From positions 1 to 64,000 of the forward strand of contig NZ_FOIB01000013.1 of NCBI RefSeq assembly GCF_900111765.1: DNA of 64,000 bases, in the 5' to 3' direction. The notes under the pieces were generated by a model. The model searched no databases. It was not told the DNA's origin and was given only the letters and a program-made list of their open reading frames with translations. Made by a program: the position numbers and the translations under genes. Source of the DNA: Myxococcus fulvus (GTDB taxonomy: Bacteria > Myxococcota > Myxococcia > Myxococcales > Myxococcaceae). Positions 32,878 to 40,751 of this stretch are shown piece after piece. Numbering within the stretch: position 1 is the stretch's first letter; each line of letters opens with the position of its first letter.

Positions 32878-33372
32878 ATGCGCGAAAAAGACACGCAGTA
32901 TGTATTGGATTGGATTGCCATCCAGGAGCTGGTGGCGGAGTACGGGCAGGCCATCGACTTCGGCAAGGACACCGGGGACTGGAGCCGGTGGGCGAACGTC
33001 TTCACGCCCCAGCTCACCGCGGACTACAGCCGCTTCATGGGCGGCGAGCCCATCCACATCACCCGCGAGCAGGCCGCCGAGTACGGCCGGGTGGCGGTCA
33101 GCGCCTTCAGCCGCGTCCAGCACGCCACGGCGACGACCATCCGCATCCACTTCAAGAACCAGACGCAGGCCCAGGTGATGGCGTACGCGGAGGTGGCCCA
33201 CTACTTCACGCTCGGCGGCGTGCAGCAGGAGTGGACCATCGTCGCGCGCTACACGCATGACGTGGTGAAGACGGCCGAGGGCTGGCGCATCGAGAAAGTC
33301 CTCCTGGACCCCGTCCACTACCGGGGCAACCCCCTGGGCCTGGAGTTCGTGCAGGGCAAGCGCCTGGCCTGA
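32878..33372 (+). CDS. SnoaL-like (NTF2 fold) protein
   Basis: 164 residues, ATG 32878. The cone-shaped NTF2 fold is indicated by an N-terminal helix (IAIQELVAEYGQAIDFGKDT), then WANVFTPQLTADYS, RIHFKNQTQAQVMAYAEVAH and GWRIEKVLLDPV. The polar pocket could serve as a small-molecule cyclase, isomerase or binding site. No partner enzyme is adjacent. Confidence 0.85.
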   Translation: MREKDTQYVLDWIAIQELVAEYGQAIDFGKDTGDWSRWANVFTPQLTADYSRFMGGEPIHITREQAAEYGRVAVSAFSRVQHATATTIRIHFKNQTQAQVMAYAEVAHYFTLGGVQQEWTIVARYTHDVVKTAEGWRIEKVLLDPVHYRGNPLGLEFVQGKRLA

Positions 33373-33460
33373 GATAGTCCGCTTATCCGGAAACTATTGT
33401 TACTGGATTGCCGATACTCCGGGTGCTGGGTGCTTCATCCCCCTCACCCTGGAGTGCTGC

Positions 33461-36151
33461 ATGCCGCGTGCATGGTGCGTGTCGTTGTGTCTTTTGCTGC
33501 TGGGGCTGTCCTCGAGTGCGCTGGGACAGCCCCTGGTGGACGCGGGTGAGCCCTTCGGGCTCTTGCCGTTGATCGACGAGGTCAACGTCGGAGACCCGGC
33601 GGACCCGCATCCCGTCGTGCACGGGGCGAACAGCACGTCGACGATTCGCTCGCTCACCCTGGGCGGGGTGACGCGGCCGGTGCGCGTCATGACGATGGGG
33701 CCGCAGGCGAAGTCCTTCTCCTACAAGCTGGGCGTGGGCAAGGGGCTCCAGGCCGGGCGCGCGTACCTGCTGGTGGTGGAGTACCCCGACAACGAGTCGC
33801 GCCTGATGGCGGTGGCGAACAAGGGTGGGGACAAGTTCCGGGGCTTCAGCACCGGCACATCCATTGGCGACTTCCGCGAGCAGTACGCCTATCCCAACCC
33901 GGAGTCGCTCAAGTACCCGCTGTCGAACCAGTGGAAGCAGTTCCGCCAGTTCTTCTACCTGCACGACCGCTTCGTGCCCATCGTCGGGCAGCGCAACGTG
34001 GAGGACACGCGGCGCCCCGAGGGACCCGCGCAGGGCTTCTGGGTCTCCGTGGGCCACTTCGCGCGCCACGGTGGACCCACGGACAAGGGCACGGCCGTCT
34101 CGCGCATCCGGCTGTTCGAGGTGCCCAACCCGTCGAGCCTGGACCTGGCCATCCACTACCCGCCCGCGCCCCTGCCGCGTCGGCACATCTTCTGGCGCGA
34201 GGAGATGAACGACGACACGGCCATCTGCGCGCAGGGCGCCCAGACGGATTGCCAGCCCGCGGCCTCGCCCGGCACGTGGTTCGACTACCGGATGAAGCAG
34301 GCGAAGTTCCTGGGCATCGACACGTATGGCCATGACTTGATGGAGTTCGGCTACACGGAGGGCTGGGACGCGGACTCGTTCTCCGCGCCGCCCTGGTACG
34401 TGCAGCCCCGGGACCCGACGCTGTGGGCCACGGCGGTGTCCCGCGCGGCGGCCAACGGCTTCTCCGTGCTGCCCTACTACGAGTACACGGGCGCCATCGC
34501 CGGTGAGCGCCTGTACACGAACACGCGCTGCTCGCAGGACTCCGACTGCAAGTCCCTCTCCCAGTGGCACGAGTGCATCGAGCCGTGGCAGCAGCCGCGG
34601 GTGTGCGGGCTGCGGCCGTTGGGTGAGCAGCGCCGGTGCAAGCCGCTGTTCGACCGGGATGGGGACATCTACTCGCCCATCTACTGGGCGGACGACAACT
34701 GCGTGGACGTGTCGGACCCGGACGCGCTGGCGGACGTGAAGAAGCTGATGGACGCCACGGTGCTGCACTTCAAGGGGCAGGTGAACTTCCTGGGCGCGTG
34801 GTTCCGCACGCGGCCCACGGACCTGCCGGTGAGCTTCTCGCCCGAGGCGCTCGGCCGCTTCTCCAGTGACACCGGGCAGAGCGTGTCGCGCGCCATGCTC
34901 CAGACGGACCTGGCCCTGCGGGCGCGCTACTACGCGTGGTGGTTCGGCAAGCGGCGCGCGTTCCTGGAGGCCATCCGCGACTACCTGCGACAGAACGGCG
35001 TGGCGAACGCCCAGGTGCTCTTCACGCCGTATCCGGAGGAGGGGCTGCCCACGCCGGAGGACCTGCCGGACATGGCGGTCACCGTCACCGACGACCCGGC
35101 CACGTGGGCCACCATCGATGACCAGGGGTGCTGTGCTCCGGGGGACACGACGACGAACTGCTGCAAGTACCGCTTCCCACCCACCGAGCCCGGGGTGTTC
35201 CTCCAGGACGGCACGTACCGCAAGGCCATCACGGCGGACGTGCTGCCGCCCACCGAGCACCTGGACCGCTCCTGGGGCGAGCCCTTCAACAGCTTCCCGC
35301 CCGCGGACCCGGATGGCTTCAGGACGTCGGAGGGAGTGTACCTGACGTATCCGTTCAACCGGCTCTTCAGCGTGGCGGACCCGACATTGCTCGGGCGCTT
35401 CCGTGGAGCGTCGGGCCTGGCGATGGTCCACCACTTCCCGCTGAACGAGGACGACGGCAAGGGCAACTACGCGCAGGACACGGCGGATGACCGTTACGGC
35501 AACTGGCCCATGGGTGGGCTGTGGGGTTATCTCTCCATGGCGGTGGACCGGCAGGGGCCGTACTCGATGCTGGCCGAGGCACGGGCGGTGGCGAACGGGG
35601 ACCCGACGCTGCTGGGATACCTGGAGGCGTCCTCCATCAGCCGTGGCTTCCCGGAGTACACGCGCGCCTTCCACGCGGCGTTCCTCGCGCTGCCCGCGCT
35701 GCCGAGCACGGTGGTGCCGGGCGCGGCCTCCGACGCGGAGGTGGTGGTGCGGAAGATGGCCACGGCGCAGGGCAACTTCTACGCGGTGGTGAACACGTCG
35801 ATGCAGTCGAAGACGGGGGTGAACATCGTGCTGCCCGGTGAGACGCAGCCCATCGTGGACCGGGTGCGGCGGGCGGTGGTGACGGGGACGAACCTGAGTC
35901 TGTATCCCGGGCAGCTCCTGGCGTGGCAGGTCGGCGGGACGGAGGGAGTGCCGGGACCGGCGGACGCGGGCTCGGAGCCTGGGTGCGTCGATGAGACGGG
36001 TGTGGGGACCGCCCGGCCGCTCAAGGGGATGGACGATGAGGTGGAGGTGGTGCAGGGCTGTGGTGGCTGCGGCTCGACGGGTGGGGCAGGGACGCTCACC
36101 TTGATGGGGCTCGTGGCGCTGGCCCTGATGCTGCGCCGCAAGCGCGCCTGA
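33461..36151 (+). CDS. Surface protein with MYXO-CTERM anchor, glycoside hydrolase-like
   Basis: 896 residues. The signal peptide (MPRAWCVSLCLLLLG, cleavage after ALG) and a C-terminal CGGCGSTGG followed by a hydrophobic segment and RRKRA form a MYXO-CTERM sorting signal, so the protein is exported, processed and displayed on the cell surface. The body (about 250-800) contains LGIDTYGHDLMEFGYTEGW and EYTGAIAGERLYTN, resembling TIM-barrel glycan-active enzymes, but the family is not recognised and no catalytic pair was assigned. Many Cys in the 510-570 region suggest disulfide-linked loops. Confidence 0.85.
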   Translation: MPRAWCVSLCLLLLGLSSSALGQPLVDAGEPFGLLPLIDEVNVGDPADPHPVVHGANSTSTIRSLTLGGVTRPVRVMTMGPQAKSFSYKLGVGKGLQAGRAYLLVVEYPDNESRLMAVANKGGDKFRGFSTGTSIGDFREQYAYPNPESLKYPLSNQWKQFRQFFYLHDRFVPIVGQRNVEDTRRPEGPAQGFWVSVGHFARHGGPTDKGTAVSRIRLFEVPNPSSLDLAIHYPPAPLPRRHIFWREEMNDDTAICAQGAQTDCQPAASPGTWFDYRMKQAKFLGIDTYGHDLMEFGYTEGWDADSFSAPPWYVQPRDPTLWATAVSRAAANGFSVLPYYEYTGAIAGERLYTNTRCSQDSDCKSLSQWHECIEPWQQPRVCGLRPLGEQRRCKPLFDRDGDIYSPIYWADDNCVDVSDPDALADVKKLMDATVLHFKGQVNFLGAWFRTRPTDLPVSFSPEALGRFSSDTGQSVSRAMLQTDLALRARYYAWWFGKRRAFLEAIRDYLRQNGVANAQVLFTPYPEEGLPTPEDLPDMAVTVTDDPATWATIDDQGCCAPGDTTTNCCKYRFPPTEPGVFLQDGTYRKAITADVLPPTEHLDRSWGEPFNSFPPADPDGFRTSEGVYLTYPFNRLFSVADPTLLGRFRGASGLAMVHHFPLNEDDGKGNYAQDTADDRYGNWPMGGLWGYLSMAVDRQGPYSMLAEARAVANGDPTLLGYLEASSISRGFPEYTRAFHAAFLALPALPSTVVPGAASDAEVVVRKMATAQGNFYAVVNTSMQSKTGVNIVLPGETQPIVDRVRRAVVTGTNLSLYPGQLLAWQVGGTEGVPGPADAGSEPGCVDETGVGTARPLKGMDDEVEVVQGCGGCGSTGGAGTLTLMGLVALALMLRRKRA

Positions 36152-36229
36152 GCGATGGGGTGCTCCTCCCAGGTGGTCAGGGTTCCGGCGGTCGACCGGT
36201 CCGCTCGCGCACCTGGGAGGGACCGCATC

Positions 36230-36631
36230 ATGGGTGAAGAACATCCCCTGCGCATCGCGTCCGAGCTCGCGCGGGCGGGCAGGACGGCCGAGGCGATCTC
36301 GTGTTTGGAATCAGCGTTGGAGGGCACGCGCTCCATGGCGGAGCGCCCCGCCAACGCCTCGCTCCTGGCGAGGACGGCGGGGCTGTTCTGCGAGGAGTCC
36401 GGACGGCTTCCACAGGCGGCGCGCTACTACGAGGAGGCCCTCGCCGTGGCGGCGGAGCGCGAGCCGCTCTTGTTGCTCTCCCTGGTGGAGGTGCATCGGC
36501 GCTTGGGGCAGGTCGCCAAGGCTCGTGCGTACCTGGATGAGGCCGAAGCCCTGGCTCGCAGCTCCGCCGATGTCGACGCAGCGAGGATGGTTGCCCGGCT
36601 TCGCGAAGCGTGGGCGCGCGACGAGTGTTGA
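36230..36631 (+). CDS. TPR-like protein
   Basis: 133 residues from ATG 36230. Helical repeats are seen: ELARAGRTAEAISCLESAL, then GRLPQAARYYEEALAVA and GQVAKARAYLDEAEALA, which fit tetratricopeptide repeats. It has no signal peptide. It begins 79 nt after the MYXO-CTERM gene and could be translated from the same transcript. It would mediate protein contacts; partner unknown. Confidence 0.78.
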   Translation: MGEEHPLRIASELARAGRTAEAISCLESALEGTRSMAERPANASLLARTAGLFCEESGRLPQAARYYEEALAVAAEREPLLLLSLVEVHRRLGQVAKARAYLDEAEALARSSADVDAARMVARLREAWARDEC

Positions 36632-36705
36632 GAGAGGTCTCGAGACGAGTGGCTCCGGTCGAAGCAGTGTCTCGCCGGACGTGAGCCCCTCGTGAGGTGC
36701 TCGCT

Positions 36706-37118
36706 GACGGACGGCTCCGGTCCGTAGCCCGCGTGTCCTCGAACGAGCGCGTGGCGTGCGTGGGTGGCGTGCCCGGTGACGGACGGCTCCGGTTCGTTGC
36801 TTGCGTGTCCTCGCACGAGCGCGTCACGTGCTTTGCGGCGTGCCCGGTGACGGACGGCTCCGGTTCGTCGCTTGCGTGTCCTCGCACGAGCGCGTCACGC
36901 GCTGTTCGGCGTGCCCGCTGACGGACGGCTCCGGTTCGTCGCTTGCGTGTCCTCGCACGAGGGCGTCACGTGCGTGGCCCCCTCGCTGACGGCCGATTCG
37001 GGTCCGTGGCCTGTGTATCCCGTGCGAGTGCGGCACGCGCGTGGGGGACGTGCCCGCTGACGGACGATTCGGGTTGGTCGCCCCGTGTCTCCGGCACCCG
37101 CGTGCCACGCGCGTGGTT
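36706..37118. repeat. Six-copy tandem array of 68-72 bp units, noncoding
   Basis: Units begin at 36706, 36778, 36849, 36920, 36988 and 37059, each starting GACGG(A/C)CG(G/A)(C/T)TC, with lengths 72, 71, 71, 68, 71 and about 60. Copies 2-4 are nearly identical; copies 1, 5 and 6 are diverged. The common length of 71 is not a multiple of three, so no frame stays open in register and the array cannot code for a repeat protein. It fills the gap between the TPR gene and dihydroxyacetone kinase; 36632-36705 holds a more degenerate copy. Confidence 0.85.
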
Positions 37119-37163
37119 TACTCCCGCCCCTGGACAGCACATGTCGCCAAGGAGCGGGAACCG

Positions 37164-38861
37164 GTGAAGAAGCTCGTCAATGAGCCCAAGGCCGTCGTGA
37201 GGCAGATGCTGGAGGGATTCGTCGCGCTCGCTCCAGGACAGGTGTTGCTCGATGACGAGACGGTGGTCATCCGGAGCGACACGCCCGCGGACCCCCGGCA
37301 GCGCAAGGTGTCCGTCATCTCCGGCGGCGGCAGCGGCCATGAGCCCGCCCACGCCGGCTACGTGGGCGCGGGCATGCTGGACGCGGCCGTGGCCGGTGAC
37401 GTGTTCACCTCGCCCAGCACCGACGCCGTGCTCGCCGCCATCCGCGCGGTGTCCGGCCCCGCGGGCTCGCTGCTCGTGGTGAAGAACTACACCGGAGACC
37501 GCCTCAACTTCGGCCTCGCCGCGGAGCTCGCCCGCGCCGAGGGCATCCCCGTGGAGGTCGTCGTCGTGGCCGACGATGTCGCCCTGCGCGACACCGTGGA
37601 GCCCTCGCGCCGTCGCGGCATCGCCGGCACCGTGCTCGTGCACAAGGTCGCGGGCGCCGCGGCCGCCGCCGGTCTCCCGCTGTCGGACGTGCTCCGCGAA
37701 GCCCAGGCCGCGTCGGCGGAGCTGGGCACCATGGGCGTCGCGCTCGGTCCCTGCACCGTGCCCGCGGCGGGACGTCCGGGCTTCACCCTCGGCGACGAGG
37801 AGATAGAGCTGGGCCTGGGCATCCACGGCGAGCAAGGTGTTCGTCGCGCCCAGCTCCAGTCGGCGGACGCGCTGGTGGACACGTTGCTCGCCGCCATCGT
37901 CGAGGACCGTCGCCTCGCCACGGGCGCGCGCGTGGCGTTGCTCGTCAACGGACTCGGTGGCACGCCGCCCATGGAACTCGCCATCGTCACGCGCCGGGCG
38001 CTGGCCGTCCTGCGCGAGCGCGGCCTGCGCGTGGAGCGCGCCTGGAGCGGGACGTTCCTCTCCGCGCTGGAGATGCCCGGCTGCTCACTGTCGCTCTTGA
38101 AGGTCGACGACACGCTGCTGACCCGACTGGACGCGAAGACGTCCGCGCCCGCGTGGGGAGGGGAGGGGAGGCTCGCTCCGGAGCGCGCGCCCAGGCCCGT
38201 CACCGCCGCGCCCTCCGTGTCCTCGGCCCCCGCCGCGAAGTCACCGGGGATGGAGAAGGTCCACGCGGCGGCGCTCGCGGTGGCATCCGCCTTCGAGGCG
38301 AGCGAGTCGCGCCTGACGGAGCTCGACAGCGCGGCGGGAGATGGCGACCTCGGCATCAGCCTGTCGCGCGGCGCCGCGGCCATCCGCGCGCTCCCCGAGT
38401 CCGCGTGGACCAACCCCTCACGAGCCCTCACCTCCATCGGTGAGGCCCTGCGTCGCGCCATCGGCGGAAGCTCCGGGCCCTTCTACGCCACCGCGCTGCT
38501 GCGCGCCGCGCGCCGCTTGTCGGAAGGCCCCGTGGATGCGCCGGCCTGGGCGGAGGCGTTCGTCCTCGCCGTCGACGCCGTGGCGAACCTCGGCGGCGCC
38601 AAACCCGGAGACCGCACCATGCTGGATGCACTCCGTCCCGCGGCGGACACCTTCGCCCAGGCGCTGAAGACGGGGAAGTCACCCGCCGAGGCCTGGGCCG
38701 CGTGCGTCCGCGAAGCGGAGCAGGGCGCCGACGCCACCGCGCGCATGCAACCTCGCCTGGGCCGCGCCAGCTACCTGGGGAGCCGCGCGCTCGGTGTTCC
38801 AGATGCCGGTGCCGCCGCCGTCGTCGTCTGGGTGAAGGCGCTCACGCCCTTCATCGGATGA
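37164..38861 (+). CDS. dhaK: ATP-dependent dihydroxyacetone kinase (DhaK-DhaL fusion)
   Basis: 565 residues from GTG 37164, with AGGAG 9 nt upstream; an upstream in-frame start would read through the repeat array. DhaK domain (about 1-330): SGGGSGHEPAHAGYVG and GIHGEQG, whose His covalently binds dihydroxyacetone. DhaL domain (about 360-565): DSAAGDGDLG binds Mg-ATP, and GGSSGPFY follows. The two-domain form uses ATP, unlike the PTS-dependent one. It overlaps by 11 nt the convergent outer-membrane gene. Confidence 0.95.
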   Translation: MKKLVNEPKAVVRQMLEGFVALAPGQVLLDDETVVIRSDTPADPRQRKVSVISGGGSGHEPAHAGYVGAGMLDAAVAGDVFTSPSTDAVLAAIRAVSGPAGSLLVVKNYTGDRLNFGLAAELARAEGIPVEVVVVADDVALRDTVEPSRRRGIAGTVLVHKVAGAAAAAGLPLSDVLREAQAASAELGTMGVALGPCTVPAAGRPGFTLGDEEIELGLGIHGEQGVRRAQLQSADALVDTLLAAIVEDRRLATGARVALLVNGLGGTPPMELAIVTRRALAVLRERGLRVERAWSGTFLSALEMPGCSLSLLKVDDTLLTRLDAKTSAPAWGGEGRLAPERAPRPVTAAPSVSSAPAAKSPGMEKVHAAALAVASAFEASESRLTELDSAAGDGDLGISLSRGAAAIRALPESAWTNPSRALTSIGEALRRAIGGSSGPFYATALLRAARRLSEGPVDAPAWAEAFVLAVDAVANLGGAKPGDRTMLDALRPAADTFAQALKTGKSPAEAWAACVREAEQGADATARMQPRLGRASYLGSRALGVPDAGAAAVVVWVKALTPFIG

Positions 38862-39876
38862 GGGGCGGCGTGTTGCCCTTCGCCGGGGGCATCGTCGAAA
38901 GGCTGCTCCCGGCTGGACGCGTGGACGCCGCGGCCCGCTTCGGCGGCCTCCACCCGAGCGACACCCTCAGATAGGGCGCCGGGCCCGTGGACTGGAGCAT
39001 CCCCAGCTCCACCCGGTCCCGGTTCCTGTCGAGCAGCGCGTAGTCGTTCAGGAAGTCGAGCCCCAGCGACGTGCTCAACCACAAACTGCTGCCGCCCAAT
39101 CGCGTGTTCACCGTGGGGCCCGCGCGCAGCGCCGTCTCCCGCACGTAGCGAGCCGCCAGGTCCTGGCCGCCCTCGGGCAGGCGCGTGCGGAACACCTGCT
39201 GGTCGAACATGGCGCTGAGGCCCAGCTCCAGCCCGTCACCCACCTTGAGCATCGCGGTGAGCCGGGGCAGGCCCAGCTCCAGGATGTACGGCCCCTTGCG
39301 ATAGGTGAAGGCCACCATGGGGATGACGGGCGTGGCGTCGAACGGATAGATGGCGACGAGCCCGAAGGTGAGCCGCACATCCGGGTCTCCGCCAATCAGG
39401 TAGTTCGCCATGGCGAAGCCCGCCCACGACGTGTCCATGCCCACGTCGAACGAGCTCTTGAAGTCCGTGCGCGGATTGGCTGACACGCCCGAGATGAGCA
39501 TCCACCGGGGCGCCAGCGGACGAATCACCGTGAGCCCCAGGCTGAAGCGATGGAAGCGCCGGCTCAGGTCCTCCTCGGACACGTCCGCGAGCGGGCCGCG
39601 TCGCTCGAGCCCCATGAAGCGCGTCTCGTACCCGAACGAGGGCACCAGCACCGTCTTCCCCAGGAAGAGGGGAGGCAGCGGCAGGCGCAGGTCCAGCTGA
39701 TGCCGCTCCTCCAGTCGCCCGCCCTGCGAGCCGATGCGAGTCCCACGCGCGACGGTGATGCCGACATAGGCCCGGTCCTCCTGCGTCTGCGCGAAGACAG
39801 CGCCCGCGAAGACGAGCACGCAGGCGAGCAGCACCTGTTGGAGGGGCGCCCAGCGCACAGCCCTGGTCACTGACAC
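38851..39876 (-). CDS. Outer-membrane beta-barrel-like protein
   Basis: 341 residues from GTG 39876. A signal peptide (LLACVLVFAGAVFAQ) precedes alternating beta-like strands of Tyr/Gly/Leu (AYVGITVARGTRIG, KTVLVPSFGYETRFM, GPYILELGLPRL). The last strand (YLRVSLGWRP) is followed by a Pro/Ser/Arg-rich tail, which is unusual because porins usually end in an aromatic residue. It resembles DUF6268-type proteins. Its 3' end overlaps dhaK by 11 nt on the opposite strand. Confidence 0.75.
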   Translation of the reverse strand: MSVTRAVRWAPLQQVLLACVLVFAGAVFAQTQEDRAYVGITVARGTRIGSQGGRLEERHQLDLRLPLPPLFLGKTVLVPSFGYETRFMGLERRGPLADVSEEDLSRRFHRFSLGLTVIRPLAPRWMLISGVSANPRTDFKSSFDVGMDTSWAGFAMANYLIGGDPDVRLTFGLVAIYPFDATPVIPMVAFTYRKGPYILELGLPRLTAMLKVGDGLELGLSAMFDQQVFRTRLPEGGQDLAARYVRETALRAGPTVNTRLGGSSLWLSTSLGLDFLNDYALLDRNRDRVELGMLQSTGPAPYLRVSLGWRPPKRAAASTRPAGSSLSTMPPAKGNTPPLIR

Positions 39877-40005
39877 ATGGACCTCACCACGGTTTTCCCG
39901 GCCGAGTCCCCACTATACAGGCAGTCGGTGCCGCCAGGTCCGCCTCGGGAGGCTGGCGGAGACATTGTCCTCGTCACCGAGGTCACGGGCTTCTACCCTG
40001 GGTGC

Positions 40006-40614
40006 ATGAAGCTCTTCGATACGTTGCTGCAGGAAGCCTCGTTGCACGACAAGGCCGGCTCGGCCTCCAAGCGGGCGGCGCTCAAGGCGAAGCTGACACC
40101 CACCGACACCGTCGAGCAGGTGGCGGGCGACCTGCGGATCTCCGAGGGAGAGGATCGGCGCGCGAACGGCGGCCTCGTGGTGAAGGGCAACCTCGTGCTC
40201 GAGGACCAGGGACGACTGCTCGTCGCGGGCGACCTGGTCGTCGAAGGCAGCATCATCCACGAGGGCTTCGACTACTCGCTGCTCTTCGTCGGCGGCTCGC
40301 TCCAGGCGGGCAACCTGCTCGTGCACGGCGAGGTCGTCGTCCTCGGCGGCTTCAAGGTCCAGGGCGTCGCGTGGACGTACTACAGCGACTACTCGACCTA
40401 CGCCGACACGCTGACGGCCCGGCTCGTCGTGGCGGATGACCGCGAGGACGCCATCGGCAAGGTGAGCGCGGAGAACCACCTCGTCGGCCACTCGAGCGAA
40501 ATCGGTCCCAAGCTGAGCAAGCTGCTCCAGAAGGGACTCGTCGATGAAGAGGGCGAGTGGTCCTACACCACGCTCGCCAAGAAGCTGCTGAAGAAGGAAG
40601 CGCTGCTGGCGTGA
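40006..40614 (+). CDS. Polymer-forming (bactofilin-like) beta-helix protein
   Basis: 202 residues from ATG 40006. An N-terminal helix (TLLQEASLHDKAGSASKRA) precedes repeated short beta rungs (GLVVKGNLVLEDQGRLLVAG, DLVVEGSIIHEG, FVGGSLQAGNLLVHGEVVVL), as in a small right-handed beta-helix. A helical C-terminal region with PKLSKLLQKGLVDEEGEW follows. The rung pattern resembles bactofilins, cytoskeletal scaffolds of myxobacteria, but rung length and core are degenerate, so this is a weak family call. It is cytoplasmic and stands alone. Confidence 0.65.
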   Translation: MKLFDTLLQEASLHDKAGSASKRAALKAKLTPTDTVEQVAGDLRISEGEDRRANGGLVVKGNLVLEDQGRLLVAGDLVVEGSIIHEGFDYSLLFVGGSLQAGNLLVHGEVVVLGGFKVQGVAWTYYSDYSTYADTLTARLVVADDREDAIGKVSAENHLVGHSSEIGPKLSKLLQKGLVDEEGEWSYTTLAKKLLKKEALLA

Positions 40615-40656
40615 GCCGGGCTCCCCGCACGGCGCGCTGTCGATAAAACAGGGAAC

Positions 40657-40682
40657 CTCCGGATTGTTCGCGCCATCCGGAG
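40657..40682. promoter_or_regulatory. Inverted repeat upstream of the GH71-like gene
   Basis: CTCCGGA (40657-40663) and TCCGGAG (40676-40682) flank a 12-nt spacer, 70 nt before the ATG. It could be an operator or the terminator of the preceding gene; there is no T tract. Confidence 0.35.
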
Positions 40683-40751
40683 CGTGCGTGTGTCCGAGGA
40701 GTAACCCCCATCCTTCGGCCTCCAGGCGAAGGGCCCTCCGAGGTTCATTCC

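Noticed and set aside
33383..36244. Open frame of 953 codons on the minus strand
   Set aside because: Antisense to the MYXO-CTERM gene, which has a signal peptide, a sorting tail and sensible composition; this frame has neither.
36697..37108. Short ORFs within the tandem repeat array on both strands
   Set aside because: The 71-bp unit shifts frame in every copy, so no ORF keeps a repeated protein sequence.
36706..37118. Tandem array considered as a CRISPR array
   Set aside because: The units are 68-72 bp and directly adjacent, without constant short repeats separated by unique spacers, and there are no cas genes.
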